DNA of 64,000 nucleotides from Sandarakinorhabdus limnophila DSM 17366 (GCF_000420765.1 NZ_ATVO01000009.1:1-64000); one strand, 5' to 3'. Shown: positions 34,110 through 42,678, counted from the first letter of the stretch. Notes: a model not told the origin generated them from the sequence alone. Made by a program: numbers and translations.

Positions 34110-35789
34110 TCAGGCGGGGCACCGGCCGGCGCCAGGCCCCTTCACGAACCGCCCCGCCGCCGCCCCGGTCGGCTCGCCATCCTTCAGCACCTGTACGCCG
34201 TTGACGAACACGGTGGACACGCCGGTGGCATATTGCGCCGGCTTCGCAAACGTCGCGTGAGCGGTGATGGTGGCCGGATCGAACACCACAACATCAGCGA
34301 AATAGCCCGGCTTCAGCAGCCCGCGTTCCTTGATCCCCATATTGGTCACCGGCAGGTGGCTCAGCCGGCGCACGGCATCGGCCAGCGTCGTCGTCTTTTC
34401 CTCGCGCACATATTTGCCCAGCAGCCGGGCGACATTGCCATAGGCGCGGGGGTGATCCTGGCTGAGCAGGAACACGCCCTCGGCACTGGGCGCACCCGCA
34501 TCCGATCCAAAACTCATCCACGGCAGCGCAGTCTGCCGCTTCACATTGGCCTCATCCATCAGGAAATAGGCCGTGCCCACCCGGCTGCCATCCTCGATCA
34601 CCAGATCGATGGCGGTGTCTTCCGGGCTGGTGCCGCGCATGCGGGATACCTCGCCCAGCGTCTTGCCGGTGAGCGGCTTCAACGCGGGGTTCTTGAAGCC
34701 TAACAGCAGCACATTTTCCGGATTGCCGGCGCGCTTGGCGAGATTCTCCCAATCGGCATTCTCGTCCATCATCTCGGCCTTCACCCGGGCGCGCAGGGCC
34801 GGATCCTTCAACCGCTCGATCCATTGTTCCAGCCCGCCCGATTGCACCCACAACGGCATCGCCGCATCCAGCCCGGTGGCGCCGGCGGTATAATTGTACA
34901 TGTTGGCGGTGATGCGGATGCCGCTGGCCCGCGCTGCCTCGATCTTGCCGAGGATGGTGTCGAACTTGCCCCAGTTCTTCCGGCCCGACATCTTCATGTG
35001 CCAGATTTCCGCCGGGCCGCCGGATTCGCGCGCGATGGTGATCAGTTCATCCACCGCAGCCTCGATGCGGTCGCCTTCGGAACGCATGTGGCTGATATAC
35101 ATGCCGCCACAGGCCGCACTTGCCTTGGCCAGCGCCACAAGCTCCGGTGTTTCGGCATAGGCGGCCGGCGCATAGATCATCGACGTGCCCAGCCCCAGCG
35201 CGCCCTCGTTCATCGCCGCGCGCACCAGCCCCTGCATGCGCGCCAGTTGCTCCGGCGTCGGATCAACATCGCTTTCGCCCACTTCATGCACGCGCACCGT
35301 GGTATGGCCCACGAAACTGGCAACATTGGGCGCGATGCCCTTCTTCTCCAGCGTGGCCAGATACTCGCCCAGCGTCGTCCAGCTGATCTTGTATTTGATA
35401 TCGTCCTGCCGGAGCGCGCTCAGCCGCTTCATCTCCGGGTTGAGCGGGCCCATCGACGTGCCTTCGCCCATGATTTCCAGCGTGACGCCCTGGCGGATGT
35501 CACTTTGCGCGCGGCCGTCGATCAGCAGGCTCTCGGTCGCCCAGCTCAGCATGTTGACGAAGCCCGGCGAAATCGCCTGGCCCTTCACGTCGGTGACGCT
35601 GGCGCCGCCCGTCACACTGGCGGGCGCGGCGCCCTTGCCAATGCCGGTGATCCGGTCCCCATCCATCGCCAGCCAGCCGACATAGGGCGCTTCGCCCGAA
35701 CCATCGACGATCAGGCCACCGGTAAGGACGACCGGTTTCGCCAATGCGGATGACGCCATCAAAACAGCGGCAAAAGCCAATACACGCAT
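34110..35789 (-). CDS. exported amidohydrolase, N-acyl-D-amino-acid deacylase-like
   Basis: A 559-residue protein with a signal peptide (MRVLAFAAVLMASSALA) and the D-aminoacylase/dihydroorotase barrel: GLIVDGSGEAP at the N-terminal sandwich, ISHMRSEGDRIEAAVDE, IWHMKMSGRKNWGK and FGSDAG. The usual metal motif PGFIDxHxH is replaced by SPGFVNMLSWATESLL, and the Cys ligand region (GVTLEIMGEGTSMGP) has no Cys. A monometal subfamily is therefore likely. Divergent from the padR gene. Substrate unknown, perhaps N-acyl-D-amino acids or a dipeptide. Confidence 0.85.
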   Translation of the reverse strand: MRVLAFAAVLMASSALAKPVVLTGGLIVDGSGEAPYVGWLAMDGDRITGIGKGAAPASVTGGASVTDVKGQAISPGFVNMLSWATESLLIDGRAQSDIRQGVTLEIMGEGTSMGPLNPEMKRLSALRQDDIKYKISWTTLGEYLATLEKKGIAPNVASFVGHTTVRVHEVGESDVDPTPEQLARMQGLVRAAMNEGALGLGTSMIYAPAAYAETPELVALAKASAACGGMYISHMRSEGDRIEAAVDELITIARESGGPAEIWHMKMSGRKNWGKFDTILGKIEAARASGIRITANMYNYTAGATGLDAAMPLWVQSGGLEQWIERLKDPALRARVKAEMMDENADWENLAKRAGNPENVLLLGFKNPALKPLTGKTLGEVSRMRGTSPEDTAIDLVIEDGSRVGTAYFLMDEANVKRQTALPWMSFGSDAGAPSAEGVFLLSQDHPRAYGNVARLLGKYVREEKTTTLADAVRRLSHLPVTNMGIKERGLLKPGYFADVVVFDPATITAHATFAKPAQYATGVSTVFVNGVQVLKDGEPTGAAAGRFVKGPGAGRCPA

Positions 35790-35890
35790 GATCTTTCCCC
35801 CTTGGGTGTTGATGGCAGCTTATGGCGCGCCACCGCTGCCAGCAAGGGTCCAGCGATCTTGGCTGTATTGGTCTTGCAATACACTCGTTC

Positions 35891-35902
35891 AAGATATATC
35901 TT
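35891..35902. promoter_or_regulatory. PadR operator candidate
   Basis: AAGATATATCTT is a perfect 12-base palindrome, 34 bases before the padR ATG. PadR repressors commonly bind ATAT-centred palindromes and regulate themselves. It also lies in the divergent region in front of the amidohydrolase gene, so both may be controlled. Confidence 0.65.
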
Positions 35903-35935
35903 AAGGGCTCCACACCCCCAACCGGAGTCGCCCCC

Positions 35936-36538
35936 ATGCACTTCCGTTTCCACTTCGATCGCGATGGCTTCCACAAGGAATTCGGTGGCCGCTGGTCTGG
36001 CCGCAGCAGCCGCTGGGCCGCCTTTGCGCAGCGCTTTGCCGATGAATTCGGTGATGGCGGCGATAGCCCGCGTCCGCGCCGCCGGCGTTTCGGCGCCGAG
36101 GCCTTGAAGATCCTCATCCTCCACCTGCTCAAGGAAGAACCGCGCCACGGCTACGACCTGATCAAGGCCATCGAGAATCTGTCCGCCGGCCTTTATTCGC
36201 CGTCGCCGGGCATGATCTACCCGATGCTCAACATGCTCGCCGATGAAGGCCTGATCACCGAAGTCGCCGGCGAGGAAGGCCGCCGCCGCTATGCCATCAC
36301 CGATGCCGGCCGTGCCGCACTGGATGAAGCGGAAGCGCAGTTAAAAGACGCACTGCAACGCCTGGCCGACATGGCGCGCTGCAATGCAGACGATGGCCGC
36401 GAACCGCTGCGCGAGGCGATGCACGATCTGCGCGCCGCTGCGCGCGACGCGGTGCGTGACGCCGAATCCCGCGCCGAACGCGCCGAAGCCATCGCTGCCA
36501 TCCTGCGTGAAGCGGCAGAGAAGATCGGCAAGCTCTGA
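35936..36538 (+). CDS. PadR-family transcriptional regulator
   Basis: A 200-residue repressor with a His/Arg-rich N-terminal extension (HFRFHFDRDGFHKEFGGRW), the PadR winged helix (LKILILHLLKEEPRHGYDLIKAIE, SPGMIYPMLNMLADEGLI, YAITDAGRAAL) and a long C-terminal helical dimerisation arm. The extension is typical of a sphingomonad/caulobacter subgroup and might bind metal. The palindrome AAGATATATCTT upstream suggests autoregulation. Ends beside copy 3 of the hairpin repeat. Confidence 0.92.
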   Translation: MHFRFHFDRDGFHKEFGGRWSGRSSRWAAFAQRFADEFGDGGDSPRPRRRRFGAEALKILILHLLKEEPRHGYDLIKAIENLSAGLYSPSPGMIYPMLNMLADEGLITEVAGEEGRRRYAITDAGRAALDEAEAQLKDALQRLADMARCNADDGREPLREAMHDLRAAARDAVRDAESRAERAEAIAAILREAAEKIGKL

Positions 36539-36572
36539 CGGTCGAGACGCCCTGCCCCAACGGAGACCAAGG

Positions 36573-36617
36573 TGCCTCCGGCGGGCAGGGCCTGAGGCCC
36601 TGCACCCGCTTTCGTTT
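36573..36617 (+). repeat. dispersed hairpin repeat, copy 3
   Basis: GCCTCCGGCGGGCAGGG, stem GGGCC-TGA-GGCCC, then TGCACCCG and a TTTCGTTT end. It lies between the convergent padR and tsaC genes, a place where a bidirectional terminator is expected. The stem sequence differs from copies 1 and 2 but remains paired. Confidence 0.85.
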
Positions 36618-36626
36618 GGCAGATGC

Positions 36627-37565
36627 CTAGCCCCGCGGTGCGGCGGCGCGGGCGAGACGGTCGTTGATGGCGAGGCCGAGGCTGTGCCGCGGCACCGGCG
36701 CGACAGCAATGCCAGCGCGGCCGGACGCCTGCGCGATGTGGAGCAGATCGAACAGACAGGCGGCGGCCTCGGTCAGGTCGCCACTGGCCGACAGCGTGGC
36801 ATCGCCCTTCACAGGGCCGAAGCCGATGTGAAATTCGTCTAGCTGCGCCGTGTCCGCCTCCAGCCGCACCGGCTGCTCTGGGGCATAGTGCGATTCCATC
36901 ATGCCGGGGGCCTGCACAGACGGCGTGGCCTCTGACGCCAGCGGCTCGCCCGCCACCTCAACAATCGCCTCCACCGCCACCGCGCCGGGCCGCAGCAAAC
37001 GCCACCCGCCCGCTTCCACTGCAACAATCGTCGATTCCACCCCCGCCGCACACGGCCCGGCATCGATCACCGGCACATCGGCTAGGCTGGCCAGCACATG
37101 CCCCGCCCGCGTCGGTGAAATCCGTCCCGAGGCATTGGCCGACGGCGCCGCCAGCGGACCCACGATGCGCACCAGTGCCTGCATGACAGCGTGCGCCGGG
37201 CAGCGCAGCGCGATCGTGTCGAGCCCCGCCGTCACCAGCGATGCCACCGGTGCGTCCGCCCGGCGCGGCAGCACCAGGGTCAGCGGCCCCGGCCAGAAGG
37301 ACTGCGCCAGCGCGTGCGCCAGCGGCGAGAATACCGCCAGCGTCTCGGCCTGCGCCACATCGGCCACATGCACGATCAACGGGTTGAAGCTCGGCCGACC
37401 CTTGGCGGCATAAATGCCCGCCACCGCCGCGCCATCATCCGCGCGCGCCGCCAAGCCGTACACCGTCTCCGTCGGCACCGCGACCAGTCCGCGCGCGCGC
37501 AGCACATCCGCCGCTGCGGCAATGCCGGCGGCGTCGGGCAGAAGGATGCGGCTTTTGCTGGCCAT
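36627..37565 (-). CDS. tsaC: L-threonylcarbamoyladenylate synthase (Sua5 type)
   Basis: Makes threonylcarbamoyl-AMP for t6A37 modification of ANN-decoding tRNAs. 312 residues, so the long Sua5 form: a YrdC domain (PTETVYGLAARADD, KGRPSFNPLIVHV, PLAAPSANASGRISPTRA) and a C-terminal Sua5 domain joined by PGMMESHYAPEQPVRL. The start at 37565 is divergent from an acyl-CoA dehydrogenase gene, with 45 bases between. Confidence 0.95.
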   Translation of the reverse strand: MASKSRILLPDAAGIAAAADVLRARGLVAVPTETVYGLAARADDGAAVAGIYAAKGRPSFNPLIVHVADVAQAETLAVFSPLAHALAQSFWPGPLTLVLPRRADAPVASLVTAGLDTIALRCPAHAVMQALVRIVGPLAAPSANASGRISPTRAGHVLASLADVPVIDAGPCAAGVESTIVAVEAGGWRLLRPGAVAVEAIVEVAGEPLASEATPSVQAPGMMESHYAPEQPVRLEADTAQLDEFHIGFGPVKGDATLSASGDLTEAAACLFDLLHIAQASGRAGIAVAPVPRHSLGLAINDRLARAAAPRG

Positions 37566-37610
37566 GGCGCGCGTCTATACCGGGGTGATAGCGAAAACGG
37601 AAACCAGCTC

Positions 37611-39353
37611 ATGCCCTACACCGCTCCCACCACCGAACAGCGTTTCGTGCTCGACGTGATCGCCGATCTGCCGGGCCTCGCCGCATTGCCCGCCTATGCC
37701 AACGCCACGCCGGATATGGTGGACGCGATCCTGGCTGAATCCGGCAAGCTGGCCTCGGGCGTCTTTGCGCCGCTCAACAAGTCCGGCGACAAAGCTCACG
37801 CGAAACTGGGCGACGGCGTGGTGACGCTGCCCGCCGGCTTCGTGGAGGCTTACAGCCAATATGTGCAGGCCGGCTGGGCCGGGCTGGGCGTGCCAGAAGC
37901 GCATGGCGGCCAGGGCCTGCCCTTCGCCGTCGCGGTCGCCGTGCAGGAACAGCTCACCTCCGCCAACATGGCTTTCGCGCTGTGCATGATGCTGTCCCAG
38001 GGCGCGATCGAGGCGCTCGCCGCCCACGCCAGCCCGGAATTGCAGGAGCGCTACCTCTCCAAGCTCGTCACCGGTGAATGGACCGGCACGATGAACCTCA
38101 CCGAGCCAACCGCCGGCAGCGACGTCGGCGCGCTGAAATCCCGCGCGGAACCCAACCCGGACGGCAGCTGGCGCATCAAGGGCACCAAGATCTTCATCAC
38201 CTGGGGCGAGCATGACGCGGCGGACAACATCGTCCACCTCGTGCTGGCCCGCACGCCGGACAGCCCGGCCGGCACCAAGGGCATCAGCCTGTTCCTGGTG
38301 CCGAAGGTTCTGCCCGACGGCACCCGCAACGATCTGAAATGCGTCGGCCTTGAACACAAGCTCGGCATCCACGCTTCGCCGACCTGCACGATGAGTTTCG
38401 GTGATCACGACCAGTGCATCGGCTGGATGGTGGGCAAGGAAGGCGGCGGCATGCGCGCCATGTTCACCATGATGAACAACGCCCGCGTGCAGGTGGGCCT
38501 GCAGGGCGTCGCCATTGCCGAAGGGGCGATGCAGCATGCGCTGGATTATGCCCGCACCCGTGTGCAGTCCGCCAAGTTCGGCGCCGGGCCCGCTGCGGTG
38601 CGTATCATCGAACATGCCGACGTGCGCCGCACCATCATGACGATGCGCGCGCTCACCGAAGCCAGCCGCGCGCTTGTCTATCTCAACGCCGCCGCCGTCG
38701 ATCGCGCCCATGCCGGCGATGCCGCCGGGCAGGGCCTGGCCGATCTGCTCACCCCCATCTCCAAAAGCTGGGCGACCGATATCGGCGTCGAGGTCGCCAG
38801 CCTTGGTGTGCAGGTGTTCGGCGGCATGGGTTATGTGGAAGAAACCGGAGCCGCCCAATATCTGCGCGATGCCCGCATCGCTCCGATCTATGAAGGCACC
38901 AACGGCATCCAGGCCATGGACCTTGTCGGCCGCAAGCTCGGCATGGACGGCGGCCAGCACTGGAAGGACCTGCTCGGTGACGTCCGCGCAACGCTATCCG
39001 ATCTGGATGAGGATGACGAGCTGAAGCTCATCACCCCGTGGCTGCAGGACGCGCTCGATTCCGCGCAGACCAGCAGCATCTGGCTCGCCGGCGCCAACAA
39101 CCCCGATGATGTCGCCGCCGGCGCCACGCCCTATCTGCGCCTGATGGGCCTCACTTTGGGTGGCTGGCTGCTGGCGAAGCAAGCGCTGGCCAGCCGCGCC
39201 CACCCCGATCCGAACTTCGCCGCCGCCAAGCGCGCCACCGCGCGATTCTTTGCTGAACAATTGCTGCCGCAAGTGCAGGCGCTCAGCGCGTCCGCCATGC
39301 GCGGCGCTGCGCTGCTCTATGCGATTCCGGAAGACGGATTGGCCGCAGCCTAA
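37611..39353 (+). CDS. acyl-CoA dehydrogenase, long form with C-terminal extension (DmdC/FadE5-like)
   Basis: FAD enzyme oxidising an acyl-CoA thioester to the enoyl-CoA. 580 residues, longer than standard (about 380), with the extra N-terminal helical region and C-terminal domain of the 3-methylmercaptopropionyl-CoA dehydrogenase/FadE5 group. Motifs: LTEPTAGSDVGALKSRA, KIFITWGEHD, GVQVFGGMGYVEETGAAQY and APIYEGTNGIQAMDLVGRK, the last carrying the catalytic Glu. The start at 37611 sets a 45-base divergent spacer with tsaC. Single gene; substrate chain length cannot be read from the sequence. Confidence 0.92.
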   Translation: MPYTAPTTEQRFVLDVIADLPGLAALPAYANATPDMVDAILAESGKLASGVFAPLNKSGDKAHAKLGDGVVTLPAGFVEAYSQYVQAGWAGLGVPEAHGGQGLPFAVAVAVQEQLTSANMAFALCMMLSQGAIEALAAHASPELQERYLSKLVTGEWTGTMNLTEPTAGSDVGALKSRAEPNPDGSWRIKGTKIFITWGEHDAADNIVHLVLARTPDSPAGTKGISLFLVPKVLPDGTRNDLKCVGLEHKLGIHASPTCTMSFGDHDQCIGWMVGKEGGGMRAMFTMMNNARVQVGLQGVAIAEGAMQHALDYARTRVQSAKFGAGPAAVRIIEHADVRRTIMTMRALTEASRALVYLNAAAVDRAHAGDAAGQGLADLLTPISKSWATDIGVEVASLGVQVFGGMGYVEETGAAQYLRDARIAPIYEGTNGIQAMDLVGRKLGMDGGQHWKDLLGDVRATLSDLDEDDELKLITPWLQDALDSAQTSSIWLAGANNPDDVAAGATPYLRLMGLTLGGWLLAKQALASRAHPDPNFAAAKRATARFFAEQLLPQVQALSASAMRGAALLYAIPEDGLAAA

Positions 39354-39401
39354 ACCCGCGCCTGCACACGCCCGTTACCCCCTCCAGATGGAGGTGGCAG
39401 A

Positions 39402-40331
39402 ATGGGGGTGGAAGAACGCTGGCAGGATCGCGTGCCGCGCCGCGTGCCAGCCTGGCGGGGGCGGGATGACCGCAACAGCCGGGTGCAGCAACGCTCGCGC
39501 TGGATGTTGATTGCCGGCAGTGCGCTGCTGCTGGTGGCGATGATGCTGGCGCGCTGGCTGCCGCACGGGCCGGGCCGCGGTGCCGCAAAATCCGCGATTC
39601 CCATGGCGCCCGCCGTGGTGGCCGCGGCACCCATCGGCTTTGGTGAAAAACTGACGCCGAACAAGCTCAAGCTGGTTGATGTGCCGGCCCAGCAGCGTCC
39701 CAAGGGGCATTTCGCGCGCATCGATGCGTTGATCCTGGGCCAGGGCCGCACCGCGCTGCGCCCCATTCCGGCCAATGAGCTCGTGATCGAGGCCGCGCTG
39801 GTGGCCCGCGCCACCCGGCTTTCCACCGCGCCGCTGCTTGGCCCCACCATGCGCGCACTGGCGGTGCCGGTGAACGAGGTGGCCGGCGTATCGGGGCTGG
39901 TGTTCCCCGGCGATCGGGTGGACCTGTTCCTGATCCGCCAGCCCGATGAAGCGATGCCCTATGCCGATCTGCTGGCACAGAATATCCGCGTGCTGGCGGT
40001 GGGCAGCGACATGAACATCGCCCGCGACAAGCCCGGCGTGGTGAAGACCGTCACAATTGAAGTGAACCCGTTGCAGGCGCAGAAGCTCCCGCTCGCCATG
40101 GCCACCGGCGAAATCCGGCTGGCCCTGCGCCCGTTCGGCAACGAAGCGCGGGTGCGGCTGCAAAGCCTGCAGGTGAGCGACCTGAACGATGGCACCACCA
40201 CAAGGCTGGTGCGCAAGCCCGGCAACGCACCAGCCGCCGCCCCCCGACCGGCGGCCCCGCACCAACGCCCCGCCCAAAGCGTGATCGTGATGCGCGCAGG
40301 GGCAGCCAGCGCGGCAGACGTGCTCCCCTGA
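39402..40331 (+). CDS. cpaB: CpaB/RcpC-like pilus assembly protein (orphan)
   Basis: A 309-residue protein with one N-terminal transmembrane helix (WMLIAGSALLLVAMML), a SAF domain (APIGFGEKLTPNKLKLVDVP, followed by ALRPIPANELVIEAAL) and the RcpC/CpaB core (RALAVPVNEVAGVSGLVFPGDRVDLFLI, VTIEVNPLQAQKLPLA). In tad/cpa loci it helps build the Flp pilus secretin channel, but no other cpa gene lies nearby. The C-terminus is a Pro/Ala-rich tail. The start position is uncertain within the first 30 residues. Confidence 0.85.
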   Translation: MGVEERWQDRVPRRVPAWRGRDDRNSRVQQRSRWMLIAGSALLLVAMMLARWLPHGPGRGAAKSAIPMAPAVVAAAPIGFGEKLTPNKLKLVDVPAQQRPKGHFARIDALILGQGRTALRPIPANELVIEAALVARATRLSTAPLLGPTMRALAVPVNEVAGVSGLVFPGDRVDLFLIRQPDEAMPYADLLAQNIRVLAVGSDMNIARDKPGVVKTVTIEVNPLQAQKLPLAMATGEIRLALRPFGNEARVRLQSLQVSDLNDGTTTRLVRKPGNAPAAAPRPAAPHQRPAQSVIVMRAGAASAADVLP

Positions 40332-40505
40332 TTGGCAGTGAAAAGCCCCGGCAATCCGCCAATCAGCACGGGCACCAAACCATGATGATCCGGGCTTTCC
40401 TTGACTTTCCCCTAAATCACGCCCACATGAGGATTGCTAATCGTCGCCTGCGACGGAAATCGACTCGTTAAAATCGGCTCCTCTTCCTTTCTCGCGCTAC
40501 CAGCT

Positions 40506-40540
40506 CCAGCCGTGCATTTGCGGCTGGGTTTCTTGTTTTC
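40506..40540 (+). promoter_or_regulatory. 5'-leader hairpin with T-rich tract upstream of the cold-shock gene
   Basis: CCAGCCG (40506-40512) pairs with CGGCTGG (40521-40527) around an eight-base loop, followed by GTTTCTTGTTTT. This looks like an attenuator or a temperature-sensitive leader element, about 20 bases ahead of the AAAGGAAAA ribosome site. Cold-shock genes usually carry long structured leaders. The full intergenic leader is 227 bases and shows no other gene. Confidence 0.6.
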
Positions 40541-40558
40541 GCGAAAGGAAAACATCTC

Positions 40559-40765
40559 ATGATCACCGGAACCGTCAAATTCTTCAATGCCGACAAGGGC
40601 TATGGTTTCATCTCGCCGGAAAATGGTGGCGATGACAACTTCGTCCACATCAGCGCCGTCGAGCGCGCCGGCATGAGCACCCTGAACAAGGACCAGCGCG
40701 TCAAGTACGAACTGGAAACTGATCGCCGCGGCAAGACCTCGGCTGTCAACCTCGAAGCTGCGTAA
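40559..40765 (+). CDS. cold-shock protein (CspA family)
   Basis: A 68-residue single cold-shock domain that binds single-stranded RNA/DNA and melts secondary structure. RNP1 is KGYGFISPE and RNP2 NFVHISAVE. Length and start MITGTVKFFN are normal for the family. The leader contains a hairpin with a T-rich tract that may control expression. A weak terminator hairpin follows. Confidence 0.97.
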   Translation: MITGTVKFFNADKGYGFISPENGGDDNFVHISAVERAGMSTLNKDQRVKYELETDRRGKTSAVNLEAA

Positions 40766-40777
40766 GCGGCAGGGGCC

Positions 40778-40802
40778 GGGCAGCGCCGCAAGGCTGCTGC
40801 CC
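40778..40802 (+). terminator. hairpin downstream of the cold-shock gene
   Basis: GGGCAGC-GCC pairs with GGC-GCTGCCC through a GCAA tetraloop and one bulged T. No T-run follows, so termination strength is uncertain. Confidence 0.45.
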
Positions 40803-40936
40803 GCCCTTCGAGGCGCCCCTGCGCGGCGGTCGTTCTAGCCTTCGGGCCGGAAAACACCCGCGCAGGGTTGCTGCCTTCCTGTTCACACCACCCAATCACG
40901 ACAGCATAGTGGGCGCTCAACTGGGCCAGGACTTTG

Positions 40937-41083
40937 ATGACCATACCCACGATTGAAAACACAAGCCGGGCGCAAACTGTGCGCCGCACGCTTACCCCGC
41001 ATTACGGCAACCGCGAATATCGCCGTTCACCAGTCCTCTCCCGCAGCGAACTGCGCCAGCTGGTGCTCGATCAGCTAGGTTGA
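40937..41083 (+). CDS. possible small protein (48 residues)
   Basis: An open frame starting ATG ACC ATA, with CAGGA seven bases before it, encodes a basic, Arg-rich peptide (RRTLTPHYGNREYRRSPVLS) ending ELRQLVLDQLG. Amphipathic C-terminus and a good ribosome site make it plausible, and a second small gene follows 54 bases later. No family is recognised. Confidence 0.4.
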   Translation: MTIPTIENTSRAQTVRRTLTPHYGNREYRRSPVLSRSELRQLVLDQLG

Positions 41084-41136
41084 CCAGCCACCCGGCCCGC
41101 CACCCCGCTCTGGCCGGTCCCGCAAAGGATCACAGC

Positions 41137-41313
41137 ATGCGCGCCACCAGCCTGTTCTACTCCACCCAAATCGAACAATGCGCCCGCAACGCCGCCGATG
41201 CCGTGCTGGACAATCAACGCACCATGTTCCTGCGTGCCCAGGCTGCCTGGCAAACGCTGGCCGACAAGGAAATCGCCGCCCAGGCTGAGCGCGACAAGCG
41301 CCTGCCGGCCTGA
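41137..41313 (+). CDS. small helical protein of unknown function (58 residues)
   Basis: Starts MRATSLFYSTQIEQCARNAA and continues as a helix-rich, Ala-rich peptide (DAVLDNQRTMFLRAQAAWQ, ADKEIAAQAERDKRL). AAAGGA lies about nine bases before the ATG at 41137; an upstream ATG at 41080 has no ribosome site. Resembles short uncharacterised sphingomonad proteins. Function unknown. Confidence 0.6.
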   Translation: MRATSLFYSTQIEQCARNAADAVLDNQRTMFLRAQAAWQTLADKEIAAQAERDKRLPA

Positions 41314-41324
41314 ACCAGATCGGT

Positions 41325-41975
41325 TCAGGGCGCCGGATGCATCGCCCGATCAACCCAGTGCGCGCACAGCGCCCCCGCCAGTTGCGCGGCCACGAACGCC
41401 GGCTCGCTGGCCGGTGCGATGCCATCGAATGTATCGGTCAGGCTGCGCGCAAAGGTGAGCGTTGGATTGGCGAAACTGGTTGACGACGTGAACCAGCAGG
41501 CCGCCGTGATATAAAGCGCCACGCAGGCCGGCACCGCTTCCGGGCGATGCCGCCCGGTGAGCAGCACGGTGAGCAGCAGGCCGAAGGTGGCGATATACTC
41601 GCCCAGCCACTGCCCGGCGCCGTCGCGAACATGGCCGGAAAACTGCAGGATCGGCAGATCGAACATGGCGTGCGCGCACCACACGCCGGCAATGCCGGCC
41701 ACCAGCTGCACCGCCATCATCGCCGCGCCGCTGGCCCACGTGCCTTCGCAGCGCAACCGTGTGACGATGGTGACAGCCGGGTTGAAATGCGCGCCCGATA
41801 TCGGTCCCAGCATGGCGATCAGCACATAAAGCATCGCGGCGATCGCCCCGACATTGCCGATCAGCGCCACCGCGACATTGCCGCCGGCCAGCCGCTCCGC
41901 CATCACGCCCGATCCCACCACGCAGGCAAACAGCAGGAAACTGCCCAGCGCCTCGCCCACCAATATCGCCCGCAT
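41325..41975 (-). CDS. MIP/aquaporin-family channel
   Basis: A 216-residue, six-helix channel for water or small neutral solutes. The first pore loop has SGAHFNPAV. The second has SFANPTLTFARSLTDTF, where NPT replaces NPA and the selectivity-filter Arg is kept. The pattern FANPxxTxARxxTDTFxGIAP is that of the AqpS-like/arsenic-associated MIP subgroup in alphaproteobacteria. No arsenic genes are adjacent. The start at 41975 (MRAILVGEALG) is preferred over 42008. Confidence 0.85.
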   Translation of the reverse strand: MRAILVGEALGSFLLFACVVGSGVMAERLAGGNVAVALIGNVGAIAAMLYVLIAMLGPISGAHFNPAVTIVTRLRCEGTWASGAAMMAVQLVAGIAGVWCAHAMFDLPILQFSGHVRDGAGQWLGEYIATFGLLLTVLLTGRHRPEAVPACVALYITAACWFTSSTSFANPTLTFARSLTDTFDGIAPASEPAFVAAQLAGALCAHWVDRAMHPAP

Positions 41976-42035
41976 GCTGCCCCCAGCCCTTGTTGTTGGC
42001 GCCATCATCGGGGCGCTGGCGCGGCTGTCAACCGC

Positions 42036-42593
42036 TCAGCGCATCGGGAAGGGCAGCCCGCGCTCCCCCACCGGCGGCAGCACGTCATCCAAATCGATCA
42101 CCCGCGCTTCATTGCTGCTGCCGGGCAGGGCGGCCAGCGTGGCGGCGGCGCGATCCAGCACCACATCCCACGCCGCCGCCATGGCCGGCGTGAAGCCATC
42201 GCCGCAGCCATCACGGATCACGGCGGCGACCACGGGCAGGAAATCGGCAAACACGGCGCGCGGGATGCCATAGGCATCGTGGGTGATGGCTTCAGTGCCC
42301 AGGAACGCCCCGCCCCAGCCGCCGTCCGGCGCGTAGGGAGCGGCCAGATCCAGCACCATCTCGAAACTGCGGTTGAGCATCTCGCCACGGATGCGGCCCG
42401 AGGTGTCGCGCCAGAATTCGGTTTCCATGGCCGGGTGCAGCGCAAACAGTCGCGCATAGATCGCCGGCTGCGGATCGCCGATTCGAGCAACGGCCAGTTC
42501 CAGGCTGGATTCGACGGCGGCGCGGTGGTGCATGAACCCATGCTGCGCTGTGACCCGGCTGGCCACAAGTGCCGGTTTTGCAGAGGGCAGCAA
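42036..42593 (-). CDS. globin-like protein
   Basis: A 185-residue soluble protein. VARIGDPQPAIYARLFALHP and METEFWRDTSGRIRGEMLNR, then EAITHDAYGIPRAVFADFLPVV, follow the helix pattern of small sphingomonad globins, with HP and THDAYG near where distal and proximal haem residues lie. Whether it binds haem is not certain from the sequence. It is followed on the same strand by the MIP gene 60 bases on. The start at 42593 is tentative. Confidence 0.65.
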   Translation of the reverse strand: MLPSAKPALVASRVTAQHGFMHHRAAVESSLELAVARIGDPQPAIYARLFALHPAMETEFWRDTSGRIRGEMLNRSFEMVLDLAAPYAPDGGWGGAFLGTEAITHDAYGIPRAVFADFLPVVAAVIRDGCGDGFTPAMAAAWDVVLDRAAATLAALPGSSNEARVIDLDDVLPPVGERGLPFPMR

Positions 42594-42678
42594 CGCCGGA
42601 CCGGCGTTAACCCTTTATTATTGGGTTTGCCATTGATAAATTTGTGACAAACTTTAACAAAGAGTTTCTAATATTGTT

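Noticed and set aside
40850-40910. SRP (4.5S) RNA-like motif GGAAGGCAGCAA on the minus strand
   Set aside because: The tetraloop and 3' side look right, but the 5' side lacks the required CAGG before the tetraloop and no long stem encloses it.
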